The notes under the pieces: model-generated
Databases searched by the model: none
What the model was told of the DNA's origin: nothing
The model's input: only the letters and a program-made list of their open reading frames with translations
Position numbers and translations under genes: made by a program
Part shown: positions 1 to 9,106 of the stretch, piece after piece
Layout of the letters: each line of letters begins with the position of its first letter
Position numbering within the stretch: the stretch's first letter is position 1
Source of the DNA: Acidipropionibacterium acidipropionici
GTDB taxonomy: Bacteria; Actinomycetota; Actinomycetes; Propionibacteriales; Propionibacteriaceae
DNA: 64,000 bases
Reading direction: 5' to 3'
NCBI RefSeq assembly: GCF_001441165.1
Contig: NZ_CP013126.1
Location: 2,013,551 to 2,077,550, forward strand

Positions 1-1083
1 GCCTGCTTCACCTCCTGGGCGGTCATCCCGCTGGGTGGTGAGGTGTCCATGTTCGGCCACCAGACCCGCCTCCAGATCACCGACGTCCCGGTCGCCGCGC
101 TGTTCATCCTGTCCATCGCCGGCATCGGCATCTACGGCATCGTGCTCGCCGGATGGTCCTCGGCCAGCACCTACTCGCTGCTGGGCTCGCTGCGCTCCAG
201 CGCCTCGATGATCTCCTACGAGGTCGCCATGGGGCTGTCCCTGGCAGCGGTGTTCATGTTCTCCGGGTCGATGGCCACCTCCGACATCGTCGCCGCCCAG
301 GCCCACCCGCTGGTCTTCGGCGGGTTCAACAGCCACATCCCCGGCCACTACTGGCTGTTGCTGCTGCCCAGCTTCGTGATCTACGTCATCACGATGTTCG
401 GCGAGTCCAACCGCACCCCCTTCGACATGTCGGAGTGCGAGCAGGAGCTCGTCTCGGGCTACAGCACCGAGTACTCGGGCTTCCCCTACGGCATGTACTA
501 CCTGGCCGAGTACATCAACATGGCCACCCTCTCGGCGGTCTGCACGACGCTCTTCCTCGGGGGCTACGGGGCCCCCTGGCCGTTCAACCTCATCGGGGTG
601 CTGGACCAGGGCTGGTTCGGCCTGGTGTGGTTCTTCCTCAAGACCCAGCTGGTCATCTTCTTCTTCGTGTGGGTGCGCGCCTCGATCCCGAGGATCACCT
701 ACGAGACCCTCATGGGCCTGGGCTGGAAGGTCCTCATCCCGGTCTCCCTGGTGTGGGTGCTGCTGCTCGCCTTCTGGCGCACCGCCGGGGCCCAGGGCTG
801 GCTCGCCAGCCCGGTCTTCGTCGGGGCGGTCGTGGTGATCGTGCTCGGGCTGATCGCGTTCATCATGTTCGGCGGCTCCCAGGAGGAGCCGCCCGAGCCG
901 GAACCGGTGGTCTTCGACGCCTTCGCCGGCGGATACCCGGTGCCCCCGATGCCCGGCCAGACGCTGCCCGACAGCTACGACATCGTCCACTCCGAAACCG
1001 CCGAGGCCGCCCCGGCCGGCGCCGCCGCGGGACCCCCCGGCGAGGACGCCGGGCCGACCGCCACCCCGAAGGGAGCCAACTGA
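1..1083 (+). CDS. nuoH: NADH-quinone oxidoreductase subunit H (5' truncated by window edge)
   Basis: This is the membrane subunit of respiratory complex I that lies between the quinone site and the proton-pumping antiporter-like subunits. The frame is open from base 1, so the gene begins upstream of the window. The visible part has typical NuoH stretches: [19 protein letters not shown] near the start, [14 protein letters not shown], the conserved acidic loop [22 protein letters not shown], and repeated hydrophobic helices. The last 80 or so residues form a Pro/Ala/Glu-rich tail ([10 protein letters not shown] and onward) beyond the last helix, a common actinobacterial extension. The stop overlaps the nuoI start (TGATG). 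Confidence 0.96.
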   Translation, partial: ACFTSWAVIPLGGEVSMFGHQTRLQITDVPVAALFILSIAGIGIYGIVLAGWSSASTYSLLGSLRSSASMISYEVAMGLSLAAVFMFSGSMATSDIVAAQAHPLVFGGFNSHIPGHYWLLLLPSFVIYVITMFGESNRTPFDMSECEQELVSGYSTEYSGFPYGMYYLAEYINMATLSAVCTTLFLGGYGAPWPFNLIGVLDQGWFGLVWFFLKTQLVIFFFVWVRASIPRITYETLMGLGWKVLIPVSLVWVLLLAFWRTAGAQGWLASPVFVGAVVVIVLGLIAFIMFGGSQEEPPEPEPVVFDAFAGGYPVPPMPGQTLPDSYDIVHSETAEAAPAGAAAGPPGEDAGPTATPKGAN

Positions 1084-1634
1084 TGGGAGCCTGGTCTGGG
1101 TTCGGAATCACCTTCCGGACCATGTTCAGAAAGACCTTCACCCAGGGGTACCCCGAGAAGGGCAAGGAGAAGGTGATGCCGCCCCGGTTCCATGGGCGCC
1201 ACCAGCTCAACCGCTGGCCCGACGGCCTGGAGAAGTGCGTCGGCTGCGAGCTGTGCGCCTGGGCCTGCCCCGCCGACGCCATCTACGTCGAGGGCGGTAA
1301 CAACACCGATGAGGAGAGGTACTCCCCGGGGGAGCGCTACGGCCGCGTCTACCAGATCAACTATCTGCGCTGCATCCTGTGCGGGATGTGCATCGAGGCC
1401 TGCCCCACCCGGGCACTGACCATGACCAACGATTTCAAGATGGCCGACACCACGCGGGCCAAGCTCATCTGGACCAAGGCGGAGCTGCTGGCCCCACTGG
1501 TCTCCGGGATGGAGCAGCCTCCCCATCCGCGGCGCTTGGGCGACGGCGAGAAGGACTACTTCCTCGGCCTGCCCGCCACCGGCCAGCCCGATACCAGGAC
1601 CGGCTCCCCGAACACCGAGGGGGAGGCCCGATGA
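1083..1634 (+). CDS. nuoI: NADH-quinone oxidoreductase subunit I (two 4Fe-4S ferredoxin)
   Basis: This 183-residue Fe-S subunit carries clusters N6a and N6b, which pass electrons along the peripheral arm of complex I toward NuoB. Two complete CxxCxxCxxxCP motifs are visible: Cys52/55/58/62 and Cys97/100/103/107. The ATG at 1083 overlaps the nuoH stop, and the N-terminus [15 protein letters not shown] matches family starts; the open frame extending farther upstream is only the shadow of nuoH. The stop overlaps nuoJ by four bases (ATGA). The short C-terminal tail after the second cluster is Pro/Gly-rich. Confidence 0.96.
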   Translation: MGAWSGFGITFRTMFRKTFTQGYPEKGKEKVMPPRFHGRHQLNRWPDGLEKCVGCELCAWACPADAIYVEGGNNTDEERYSPGERYGRVYQINYLRCILCGMCIEACPTRALTMTNDFKMADTTRAKLIWTKAELLAPLVSGMEQPPHPRRLGDGEKDYFLGLPATGQPDTRTGSPNTEGEAR

Positions 1635-2458
1635 TCGCCATGGTCACAGCCGCCCAGTGGGCCTTCTGGCTGCTGGCGCCGCTGATGGTGCTCGCCGCCC
1701 TGGGCATGGTCTTCGCCCGCCGGGTCGTCCACTCGGCCTTCTGCCTGGCCGTCGTGATGATCTGCCTGGCCGTGCAGTACGCCGCCCTGGAGGCGCCCTT
1801 CCTCTTCGTGGTGCAGATCATCGTCTACACGGGCGCCGTCCTGATGCTCTTCCTGTTCGTCGTGATGATGATCGGGGTCGACGCCAAGGACAGCGTCACC
1901 GAGGTGCTCAAGGGCCACCGGGTCGCCTCCGTCCTGGTCGCCCTGGTGCTGTCCGCGATGCTCGTCGTGGCCGTCGGCAGCGCCGTCACCACCGGCCAGC
2001 TCGGGATCGACGGCGCGACCGGGCTGACGAAGGCCAACGCGGAGGGCGGTAACAACGTCAACTCCCTGGCCGACCTGCTGTTCAGCAAGTACGTCATCCC
2101 CTTCGAGGCCACCTCGGCGTTGCTCATCACCGCCGCCCTGGGAGCCATGGTGCTGGCCCACGGCGAGCGCCTCCACGGCAAGAAGGGTCAGCGGCAGCGC
2201 TACGACGAGCGGATGAAGGCCTACGCCGAGTCCGGAGCCCATCCCGGTCCGCGCCCCAACTCCGGCGTCTACGCCCGCAGCAATGCGATCGGCGCCCCGG
2301 CCCTGCTGCCCGACGGCACGGTGGCCCCCGAGTCCATCTCGGAGGCGCTGCGCTCGCGCGGCGGCATCGTCGACGCCGGTGAGCTGAAGGCCCCCACCGA
2401 ACGGGCCTTCGCCACCGTGACCGCCGGGCGGGCCGAGGTCGAAGGAGAACTCGAATGA
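1631..2458 (+). CDS. nuoJ: NADH-quinone oxidoreductase subunit J
   Basis: This is a 275-residue membrane subunit of complex I with about five helices. The conserved TM3 region [21 protein letters not shown] is evident around residues 60-80. The C-terminal ~75 residues form a hydrophilic tail ([19 protein letters not shown] and onward) not found in enterobacterial NuoJ. The ATG overlaps the nuoI stop and the gene end overlaps nuoK, both as ATGA, consistent with translational coupling inside the nuo operon. Confidence 0.95.
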   Translation: MIAMVTAAQWAFWLLAPLMVLAALGMVFARRVVHSAFCLAVVMICLAVQYAALEAPFLFVVQIIVYTGAVLMLFLFVVMMIGVDAKDSVTEVLKGHRVASVLVALVLSAMLVVAVGSAVTTGQLGIDGATGLTKANAEGGNNVNSLADLLFSKYVIPFEATSALLITAALGAMVLAHGERLHGKKGQRQRYDERMKAYAESGAHPGPRPNSGVYARSNAIGAPALLPDGTVAPESISEALRSRGGIVDAGELKAPTERAFATVTAGRAEVEGELE

Positions 2459-2754
2459 ACCCGAATGACTACCTGATACTGTCGGCGATCCTCTTCGCGA
2501 TCGGCATCCTCGGGTTCCTGTTCCGCCGCAACGCCATCGTCGCGTTCATGTCGGTCGAGCTGATGCTCAACGCCGTCAACCTCACGATGGTGACCTTCTC
2601 CCACGTCCACGGCAGCCTCGACGGCCAGATCGGCGCGTTCTTCGTGATGATCGTCGCCGCGGCCGAGGTCGTTGTCGGGCTGGCCATCATCGTCACCATC
2701 TTCCGCTCCCGTCGCACCACCTCGGTCGACGACGTCAACCTGATGAAGTACTGA
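2455..2754 (+). CDS. nuoK: NADH-quinone oxidoreductase subunit K
   Basis: This is a 99-residue, three-helix membrane subunit homologous to MrpC, of usual family length. Conserved features are [16 protein letters not shown], with the TM2 glutamate, and [16 protein letters not shown], with the TM3 glutamate that is part of the proton-translocation chain. The start overlaps the nuoJ stop (ATGA), and nuoL follows 11 bases after the stop. Confidence 0.96.
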   Translation: MNPNDYLILSAILFAIGILGFLFRRNAIVAFMSVELMLNAVNLTMVTFSHVHGSLDGQIGAFFVMIVAAAEVVVGLAIIVTIFRSRRTTSVDDVNLMKY

Positions 2755-2765
2755 GGAGTGTCGGC

Positions 2766-4673
2766 GTGTACCTTCTCGAAACACTGACCCCGGTCGCCGC
2801 CGGCGGCCTGTTCAGCTACGCCTGGCTGCTCATCGCCGTTCCGGCCGTGTGCGCCGCCCTGCTGCTGGTCCTCGGGCGCGCGTCCGACGCCTGGGGGCAT
2901 CTGCTGGCCACCCTCGCCCCGATCGCCTCCTTCGTCATCGCCCTGCTGCTGTTCATCGACATGCTCGGGCGCGACGCCTCCCAGCGGGCGGTGCGGGTGC
3001 CGGTCTACGACTTCGTCGACGTCGGCTCCTGGCACCTGGACGTCGGCCTGCAGATCGACCAGCTGTCCATCGTCTTCGTGCTGCTGGTGACCTTCGTCGG
3101 ATCGCTGATCCACATCTACTCGATCGGCTACATGGCCCATGACCCGAACAGGAGGCGCTTCTTCGCCTACCTCAACCTGTTCATCGCCGCCATGCTCACC
3201 CTCGTGCTGGCCGACAACTACCTGGTGCTCTTCGTCGGATGGGAGGGCGTGGGCCTCGCCTCCTACCTGCTCATCGGCTTCTGGTACGAGCGGCCCACCG
3301 CCGCGGCGGCCGGCAACAAGGCCTTCATCATGAACCGCATCGGAGACCTGGGGCTCACCATGGCGATCTTCACCATGCTCGCCCAGTTCGGCTCGGTGCG
3401 CTTCACCGACGTCTCCGCCGGCGCGGCCTCGCTGACCCCCGGCTGGGCCACCCTGCTCGGCTTCATGCTGCTGCTGGCCGCCTGCGGCAAGTCCGCCCAG
3501 GTGCCCCTGCAGGACTGGCTGATGGACGCCATGGAGGGCCCCACCCCCGTCTCCGCGCTCATCCACGCCGCCACCATGGTGACCGCCGGCGTCTACCTGG
3601 TGGTCCGCTCCCACGCCGTCTACGAGCACACCTACGCCGCCTCCCTGGCGGTGGCGATCGTCGGCACCGTCACCCTGCTGGCCGGGGCCTGGATCGGCTC
3701 CACCAAGAAGGACATCAAGCGGGTGCTCGCCGGATCCACCATGAGCCAGATCGGCTACATGATGCTGGCCGCCGGGCTGGGGCCCGCCGGCGCTGCCTTC
3801 GCGATCTTCCACCTGCTGACCCACGGCGCCTTCAAGGCCAACATGTTCCTGGGCGCCGGTTCGGTGATGCACGGGACCGGCGACGACACCGACATGTACC
3901 ACTTCGGGGCGCTGTCGAAGGTGATGCCGATCACCTTCTGGACCTTCGCCTGCGGATACCTGGCGATCATCGGATTCCCCGGCACCGCCGGCTACTTCTC
4001 CAAGGACCACATCATCGAGGTGGCCTTCGAGCGCGGCCCGGTCTTCGGCGTCCTGGCCCTGCTGGGCGCCGGCGTCACCGCCTACTACATGACCCGCCTC
4101 ATGGTGCTCACCTTCCTGGGCCGCAAGCGCTGGCGCGAGGAGGTGCACCCCCACGAGTCCCCGGCCACCATGACCGTGCCTCTGGTGGTGCTGGCCTTCC
4201 TGTCGATCATCGCCGGCGCGGTGATGAACAACTGGATCGGCGACTGGCTCGCGCCGGCCACCGGATCCCATGTCGAGCCCACCGGGCTGCTGCACCTGTC
4301 GGCGATCGGCGTCGTGACCCTGGTCGTGGTGGCCGCCGGCATCGTGCTCGGCTGGCTTCTGAACCGCGGCGAGGTGCCCGATGAGGAGCCCGCCACCAGC
4401 AACCCGGTCGCACTGGTCGGCCGCAACGACCTGTACGGACGCACCATCAACGACACCCTCGTCGTGAGGCCCGGCCGTTCGGCCGCCCACGCCCTGGCGG
4501 CGGTGGACAGGGGGGTCGTCGACGGCGCGGTGATGGGCGGATCCGGGCTGGTCGCCGGGATGGCCGCAGGGCTGCGCAGACTGCAGAACGGTTATGTGCG
4601 CACCTACGGGCTGACGACGGCCGTCGGTGTCGTTCTCGTCGGTGTTGTCGTGATCCTCGGCCGGATGGCCTGA
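2766..4673 (+). CDS. nuoL: NADH-quinone oxidoreductase subunit L
   Basis: This is a 635-residue antiporter-like proton-pumping subunit at the distal end of the complex I membrane arm. The Proton_antipo core is clear: NYLVLFVGWEGVGLASYLLIGFW carries the TM5 Glu, the QVPLQDWLMDAMEGPTPVSALIHAATMVTAG block is standard, and GSTKKDIKRVLAGSTMSQIGYM follows. The C-terminal part, carrying the lateral helix and last helix, runs to residue 635, so it is full length. It starts at GTG 2766 after a GAGGAG ribosome-binding site at the nuoK end. Confidence 0.96.
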   Translation: MYLLETLTPVAAGGLFSYAWLLIAVPAVCAALLLVLGRASDAWGHLLATLAPIASFVIALLLFIDMLGRDASQRAVRVPVYDFVDVGSWHLDVGLQIDQLSIVFVLLVTFVGSLIHIYSIGYMAHDPNRRRFFAYLNLFIAAMLTLVLADNYLVLFVGWEGVGLASYLLIGFWYERPTAAAAGNKAFIMNRIGDLGLTMAIFTMLAQFGSVRFTDVSAGAASLTPGWATLLGFMLLLAACGKSAQVPLQDWLMDAMEGPTPVSALIHAATMVTAGVYLVVRSHAVYEHTYAASLAVAIVGTVTLLAGAWIGSTKKDIKRVLAGSTMSQIGYMMLAAGLGPAGAAFAIFHLLTHGAFKANMFLGAGSVMHGTGDDTDMYHFGALSKVMPITFWTFACGYLAIIGFPGTAGYFSKDHIIEVAFERGPVFGVLALLGAGVTAYYMTRLMVLTFLGRKRWREEVHPHESPATMTVPLVVLAFLSIIAGAVMNNWIGDWLAPATGSHVEPTGLLHLSAIGVVTLVVVAAGIVLGWLLNRGEVPDEEPATSNPVALVGRNDLYGRTINDTLVVRPGRSAAHALAAVDRGVVDGAVMGGSGLVAGMAAGLRRLQNGYVRTYGLTTAVGVVLVGVVVILGRMA

Positions 4674-4686
4674 GGGAGGAGATGAG

Positions 4687-6207
4687 ATGAGTTTCCCGAT
4701 CCTCACCGTCCTGGCGCTGCTGCCGGTCGTGGCGGGCGTGGTCGTGCTGCTGATGAAGGGGCGCGCCGCCCGGCTCACCGGAATGGTGGTCTCACTGGCG
4801 GTCCTGGCCCTCGGCATCGTGGCCTTCGTGGCGGCCGCCCGGGGCACCGATCTTACCGAGACGCACAACTGGATCCCGGCGATCGGGGCCTGGTACGCCC
4901 TGGGCTCCGACCCGCTGTCGATGACGATGGTGCTGCTCACCGTCGCCCTGGTGCCCGTGGTACTGGGCGCCGAATGGCATGTGGGGGAGCGCACCGCCGA
5001 GAGCGGGGGGCTGCCGACGTCGGTCTTCTTCGGTCTGGCGCTGATCCTCGAGGGCCTGGCCCTCTACTGCTTCGTCTCGGTCGACGTCCTGCTGTTTTAC
5101 CTGTTCTTCGAGGCCACCCTCATCCCGATGTACTTCCTCATCTCCGGATGGGGCGGGCCCAGGCGCCGTCAGGCCGCCGTGAAGTTCCTCATCTACTCCC
5201 TGGCCGGCGGCCTGGTGATGCTCTTCGCCGTCATCGGCGTCGGCGTCCACTCCGGTGCCTCCGGCAAGAGCTCCTTCCTGCTCGCCGACCTGGCGAAGGT
5301 GAGCTTCGACGGCTCGATCGGCCGCTACCTGTTCATCGGCTTCTTCGTCGCCTTCGCGATCAAGGCCCCCATGGTGCCGGTGCACACCTGGCTGCCCGAC
5401 ACCGCCGAGCAGGCCACCCCGGGAGCCTCCACCCTGCTGGTGGGCATCCTCGACAAGATCGGCACCTTCGGAATGCTGAGGCTGTGCCTGGGCCTGTTCC
5501 CGCAGGCCTCCGCGTGGGCGACGCCGGTGGTCCTGGTGCTGGCCGTCATCTCGATCCTGTGGGGGGCCGCGATGGCCGCCACTTCGAAGGACCTCATGAG
5601 GCTGGTGTCCTACACCTCGGTGAGCCACTTCGGCTTCATGGTGCTGGGCATCTTCGCGGTGACGACCTCCTCGATCACCGGATCGATCTTCTACATGTTC
5701 AACCACGGCTTCTCCACCGCGGCCCTGTTCCTGGTCCTCGGCTTCCTGGTCCACCGCCGCGGAACCGCCGACATCAACGCATTCGGCGGGGCCCAGAAGA
5801 CCGCGCCGGTGCTGGCCGGGCTCTTCCTGGTGGCGGGGCTGGCCACTCTCGGGCTGCCCGGCATGTCCAGCTTCGTCAGCGAGTTCCTCTCCCTGGCCGG
5901 GGCCTGGGGTCGCCACCCGGTGTACGTGGCGGTGGCCACCATCGGGATGGTGCTGGCAGCGGTCTACGTGCTGCGCGCCTACAAGCGCACCATGACCGGG
6001 CCGGTCACCGATCAAGTGGCCGAGCATGTCGGTAAGGACGCGACCGGACGCGAGAAGCTCGTGCTGGCCCCGCTGATCATCGTGCTGCTGGTCTTCGGCT
6101 TCTTCCCGAAGCCGATGCTCCACGTCATCGAACCGGCTGCCCGGGCCACCATGTCACAGGTCGGAGCGACCGATCCCGCCCCGGTCGTCAAGGAGGGTGT
6201 CAAGTGA
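4687..6207 (+). CDS. nuoM: NADH-quinone oxidoreductase subunit M
   Basis: This is a 506-residue antiporter-like proton-pumping subunit of complex I. Key stretches are LFYLFFEATLIPMYFLISGWGG, with the TM5 Glu, AFAIKAPMVPVHTWLPDTAEQ, with the TM7 Lys region, and ATSKDLMRLVSYTSVSHFGFM. It begins 13 bases after nuoL behind a strong GGAGGAG site. The end overlaps the GTG start of nuoN (GTGA). Family length is normal and nothing looks truncated. Confidence 0.96.
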   Translation: MSFPILTVLALLPVVAGVVVLLMKGRAARLTGMVVSLAVLALGIVAFVAAARGTDLTETHNWIPAIGAWYALGSDPLSMTMVLLTVALVPVVLGAEWHVGERTAESGGLPTSVFFGLALILEGLALYCFVSVDVLLFYLFFEATLIPMYFLISGWGGPRRRQAAVKFLIYSLAGGLVMLFAVIGVGVHSGASGKSSFLLADLAKVSFDGSIGRYLFIGFFVAFAIKAPMVPVHTWLPDTAEQATPGASTLLVGILDKIGTFGMLRLCLGLFPQASAWATPVVLVLAVISILWGAAMAATSKDLMRLVSYTSVSHFGFMVLGIFAVTTSSITGSIFYMFNHGFSTAALFLVLGFLVHRRGTADINAFGGAQKTAPVLAGLFLVAGLATLGLPGMSSFVSEFLSLAGAWGRHPVYVAVATIGMVLAAVYVLRAYKRTMTGPVTDQVAEHVGKDATGREKLVLAPLIIVLLVFGFFPKPMLHVIEPAARATMSQVGATDPAPVVKEGVK

Positions 6208-7820
6208 TCTCCACTGTGTTCTCGGCAGGCGTGCTGGCCGCACCCCCGCTGGAGGTGAGCGCCCCGACCATCGAGTACGGACTGCTGGCGCCGCTGTTCA
6301 TCATCATGGGCGCCGCCTGCGTCTCGGTGCTGGTGGAGGCCCTGGTGCCGCGCGAGTCGCGCCGTGGCGCCCAGATCGGGATCACCGTCATCGGGCTGCT
6401 GGCCGCACTGGGCTCCACGCTGAGCTCCTGGAGCGGTGCCCGGTACCAGCTGGTCGCCGAGCAGGCGATCGCGCTGGACGCCCCCAGCTACGCCACCTGG
6501 ACGCTGCTCATCGTCTTCTCCCTGGGGATCGTGGCGCTCTTCGCGGAGCGCTCCGGGGGCACCGAGACGGCCTTCGTGGCCAGTGCCTCGACGGTTCCCG
6601 GATCCAAGCTCGAGAGGGAGGCCGTCGCCGCGCATCTTCAGCACACCGAGGTGTATCCGCTGATGATGTTCTCGGTGCTCGGCATGATGATCTTCGCCTC
6701 CTCGAACGAACTGATCGTGATGTTCTTGGCCCTGGAGATCTTCTCCCTGCCGCTCTACCTGCTGTGCGCGATGGCCCGGCGCCGCCGGCTGCTGTCTCAG
6801 GAGGCGGCGGTCAAGTACTTCCTGCTCGGCGCCCTGTCCTCGGCGATCTTCCTGTACGGCACCGCGCTGCTCTACGGAGCCTCCGGCTCCTTCAGCCTGG
6901 GTGCCATCGACGCCGCCGTCTCCGCCCAGCCGGGGTCCTCGAAGATCGTGCTCGCCGGCATGGTGATGGTCTCAGTCGGCCTGCTGTTCAAGGTCGGCGC
7001 CGTGCCCTTCCACAACTGGGTTCCCGACGTCTACATGGGCGCCCCCTCACCGGTCACGGCCTTCATGTCGGTGGCCACCAAGATCGCCGGCGTCGTCGGA
7101 CTGACCAGGGTGCTGTACGTGGGCCTGGGAGGCCTGCGCTGGGACTGGCAGGTCATGCTGGCCGTGGTGGCGGTCGCCACCATCGTCGTCGGCTCCCTGG
7201 TCGGCCTCGTCGAGACCGAGATGAAGCGCCTGCTGGCCTACTCCTCGATCTCCCACGCCGGCTTCATCCTGGTGGCCGTCACCGGAGCCTTCACCGTGCA
7301 GTCCGGAATGGCCAAGGGCAGCTTCGGCTCCTGGTCGTCGGTGATGGTCTACCTCACCGGATACGCCCTGGCGACCATCGGCATGTTCGTCATCATCGCG
7401 ATGATCCGCCGGGCCGGAGGCGAGTCCACAGAGCTGGCCTCGTGGGCCGGGCTGGGACGCAGCCACCCGTGGCTGGGCGCCCTGGTGACCCTGTTCATGC
7501 TGAGCTTTGCCGGTATTCCGCTCACTGCCGGATTCATCGGGAAGCTGATGGTCTTCACCGCCGGCTGGCGCGGGGGCTTCGCCTGGCTGTCGCTCATCGG
7601 CATCCTGTTCAGCCTGGTCGCCGCCTACTTCTACCTGCGGGTGATCTGGGTGATGTTCTTCCGCAAGCCAGGCCATGCGGCCGAGGACGTGGCCGTCGCC
7701 CCGCTGAGCATCGGCGGATGGATCGTCCTGATCGTCTGCGCGCTGGGAACTCTGGTGCTCGGCATCGTGCCGCAGCCCCTCATCGAGATGTTCGACAACG
7801 CCAGCACGTTCCTGAGGTAG
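6204..7820 (+). CDS. nuoN: NADH-quinone oxidoreductase subunit N
   Basis: This is a 538-residue antiporter-like subunit next to NuoK/J/A in complex I. The family blocks are LIVMFLALEIFSLPLYLL, LFKVGAVPFHNWVPDVYMG and ETEMKRLLAYSSISHAGF. A hydrophilic insertion around residues 110-150 (ERSGGTETAFVASASTVP) separates early helices. GTG at 6204 overlaps the nuoM stop by four bases. It is the last gene of the nuo operon here; 128 bases follow before the next gene. Confidence 0.95.
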   Translation: MISTVFSAGVLAAPPLEVSAPTIEYGLLAPLFIIMGAACVSVLVEALVPRESRRGAQIGITVIGLLAALGSTLSSWSGARYQLVAEQAIALDAPSYATWTLLIVFSLGIVALFAERSGGTETAFVASASTVPGSKLEREAVAAHLQHTEVYPLMMFSVLGMMIFASSNELIVMFLALEIFSLPLYLLCAMARRRRLLSQEAAVKYFLLGALSSAIFLYGTALLYGASGSFSLGAIDAAVSAQPGSSKIVLAGMVMVSVGLLFKVGAVPFHNWVPDVYMGAPSPVTAFMSVATKIAGVVGLTRVLYVGLGGLRWDWQVMLAVVAVATIVVGSLVGLVETEMKRLLAYSSISHAGFILVAVTGAFTVQSGMAKGSFGSWSSVMVYLTGYALATIGMFVIIAMIRRAGGESTELASWAGLGRSHPWLGALVTLFMLSFAGIPLTAGFIGKLMVFTAGWRGGFAWLSLIGILFSLVAAYFYLRVIWVMFFRKPGHAAEDVAVAPLSIGGWIVLIVCALGTLVLGIVPQPLIEMFDNASTFLR

Positions 7821-7855
7821 GAACGCTCGGGTGGGCGTGGCGGGGCTCCGGATAC

Positions 7856-7861
7856 TAGGCT
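7856..7861 (+). promoter_or_regulatory. Candidate -10 box for polyprenyl diphosphate synthase
   Basis: TAGGCT (within GATACTAGGCT) lies about 88 bases before the GTG start of the polyprenyl synthase, in the only gap after nuoN. No convincing -35 is visible. It would give an mRNA leader of about 80 nt. This is a weak call from the hexamer alone. Confidence 0.3.
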
Positions 7862-7948
7862 GGGGCCCGAACGCCCGCCGTCCGTCGCGCCCAGCGCCGG
7901 CCCGGCGGCAATAGCACCGGGGCCCTCCCCGGCTGGAACAGGAGCATC

Positions 7949-8923
7949 GTGTCGCAACCCGTCAGCAGCGAGTTCACCGATTTCGTGAGCGCCAAGCTCG
8001 AGCTGGTCGAGCAGGAACTCTCCCGTCAGGCGGGGTCCGACACGCCTTTCATCGACCAGGCCGCCAATCACATCATCGAGGCCGGCGGTAAACGGTTCCG
8101 GCCCCTGCTGGTCGTTCTGTGCTCCCGGTTCGGCGGGCAGGTCGCCGATGAGGATCTGGTCCGCGCCGCGGTGGTGATGGAGCTCACCCACGTCGCCAGC
8201 CTTTACCACGACGACGTGATGGACGAGGCCGACCTGCGACGCGGAGCCGAGTCCGCGAACCACCGGTACGGGAACTCTGTCGCCATCATGGTGGGCGACT
8301 ACCTCTTCGCCAGGGCCTCCGAGACCGTCGCGGAACTGGGCACCGACTACGTGCGTCTCCAGGCCCGCACCTTCGCCAGGCTCGTCCAGGGACAGATCGC
8401 CGAGACCCGCGGGCCGGCGGAGGGCGACGACCCGCTCGAGCACTACCTGAGCGTGGTGGCCGACAAGACCGGATCCCTCATCGCGGCCGCCGCCGTGTTC
8501 GGCGGCATGGTCTCGGGCGCCTCGCCGGAGGTTCTCGACGCGCTGGGGCGCTTCGGCGAGGAGATCGGCGAGGTCTTCCAGCTCTCCGACGACCTCATCG
8601 ACATCACCTCTACCCGCACCGGGAAGACCCCCGGTACCGACCTGCGCGAAGGCGTAGCCACCCTCCCCGTGCTGCTGCTCCAGGCCTCCACCGACCCCGC
8701 CGACCAGGAGCTCAAGAAGCTGCTCGCCGCCGATCTGTCGAGCGACGACGCCCTCGAGCGGGCCCTCGAGGGGCTGCGCGCCAACCACGTCATCGGCGAG
8801 GCGCGCGCCGACATCCAGCGCCGAGCCGACCTGGCCCGCGCCCATCTGGCGAGCCTTCCCGCCGGGGAGCACCGGGACGCCCTCGCGGCGCTGTGCGACG
8901 AGGTCGTCTCCCGCTCCTCCTGA
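7949..8923 (+). CDS. Long-chain all-trans polyprenyl diphosphate synthase
   Basis: This enzyme condenses isopentenyl diphosphate onto allylic diphosphates to make a long isoprenoid chain, most likely the menaquinone side chain given the adjoining nuo operon (inference). It has 324 residues. The first Asp-rich motif is DDVMD at 88-92 in LYHDDVMDEADLRRG and the second is DDLID at 214-218. The small residues Ala83/Ser84 ahead of the first motif suit long-chain products. GGKRFRP near residue 47 is the IPP-binding region. The start is GTG 7949 behind AACAGGAG. Exact chain length cannot be read from sequence. Confidence 0.9.
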   Translation: MSQPVSSEFTDFVSAKLELVEQELSRQAGSDTPFIDQAANHIIEAGGKRFRPLLVVLCSRFGGQVADEDLVRAAVVMELTHVASLYHDDVMDEADLRRGAESANHRYGNSVAIMVGDYLFARASETVAELGTDYVRLQARTFARLVQGQIAETRGPAEGDDPLEHYLSVVADKTGSLIAAAAVFGGMVSGASPEVLDALGRFGEEIGEVFQLSDDLIDITSTRTGKTPGTDLREGVATLPVLLLQASTDPADQELKKLLAADLSSDDALERALEGLRANHVIGEARADIQRRADLARAHLASLPAGEHRDALAALCDEVVSRSS

Positions 8924-9106
8924 GACCCCTCGGGTCCCGTCCCCGCCGTCCAGTCCCGGGCATCCCCGGGGCCGCCGAAGAGTGGCCCACCACTAGGGGT
9001 AACAGGGTTGTAACCCGACCCGAACACGATCTTGACCGGCATCACCCGGAAGTGAAACACGGCCCTTCTAACGTCACCCGCGTAATCGGTGACGGGAGCT
9101 GGGGTC

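Noticed and set aside
153-1082. Long N-terminal extension of nuoI overlapping nuoH
   Set aside because: The extended frame is Arg/Pro/His-rich antiparallel composition noise in the +2 frame of nuoH; the family start is the ATG at 1083.
8924-9106. Cobalamin riboswitch before the B12-dependent eut genes
   Set aside because: The 183-base gap contains only a short GGGTTGTAACCC hairpin; no B12-box-like conserved core was recognised.
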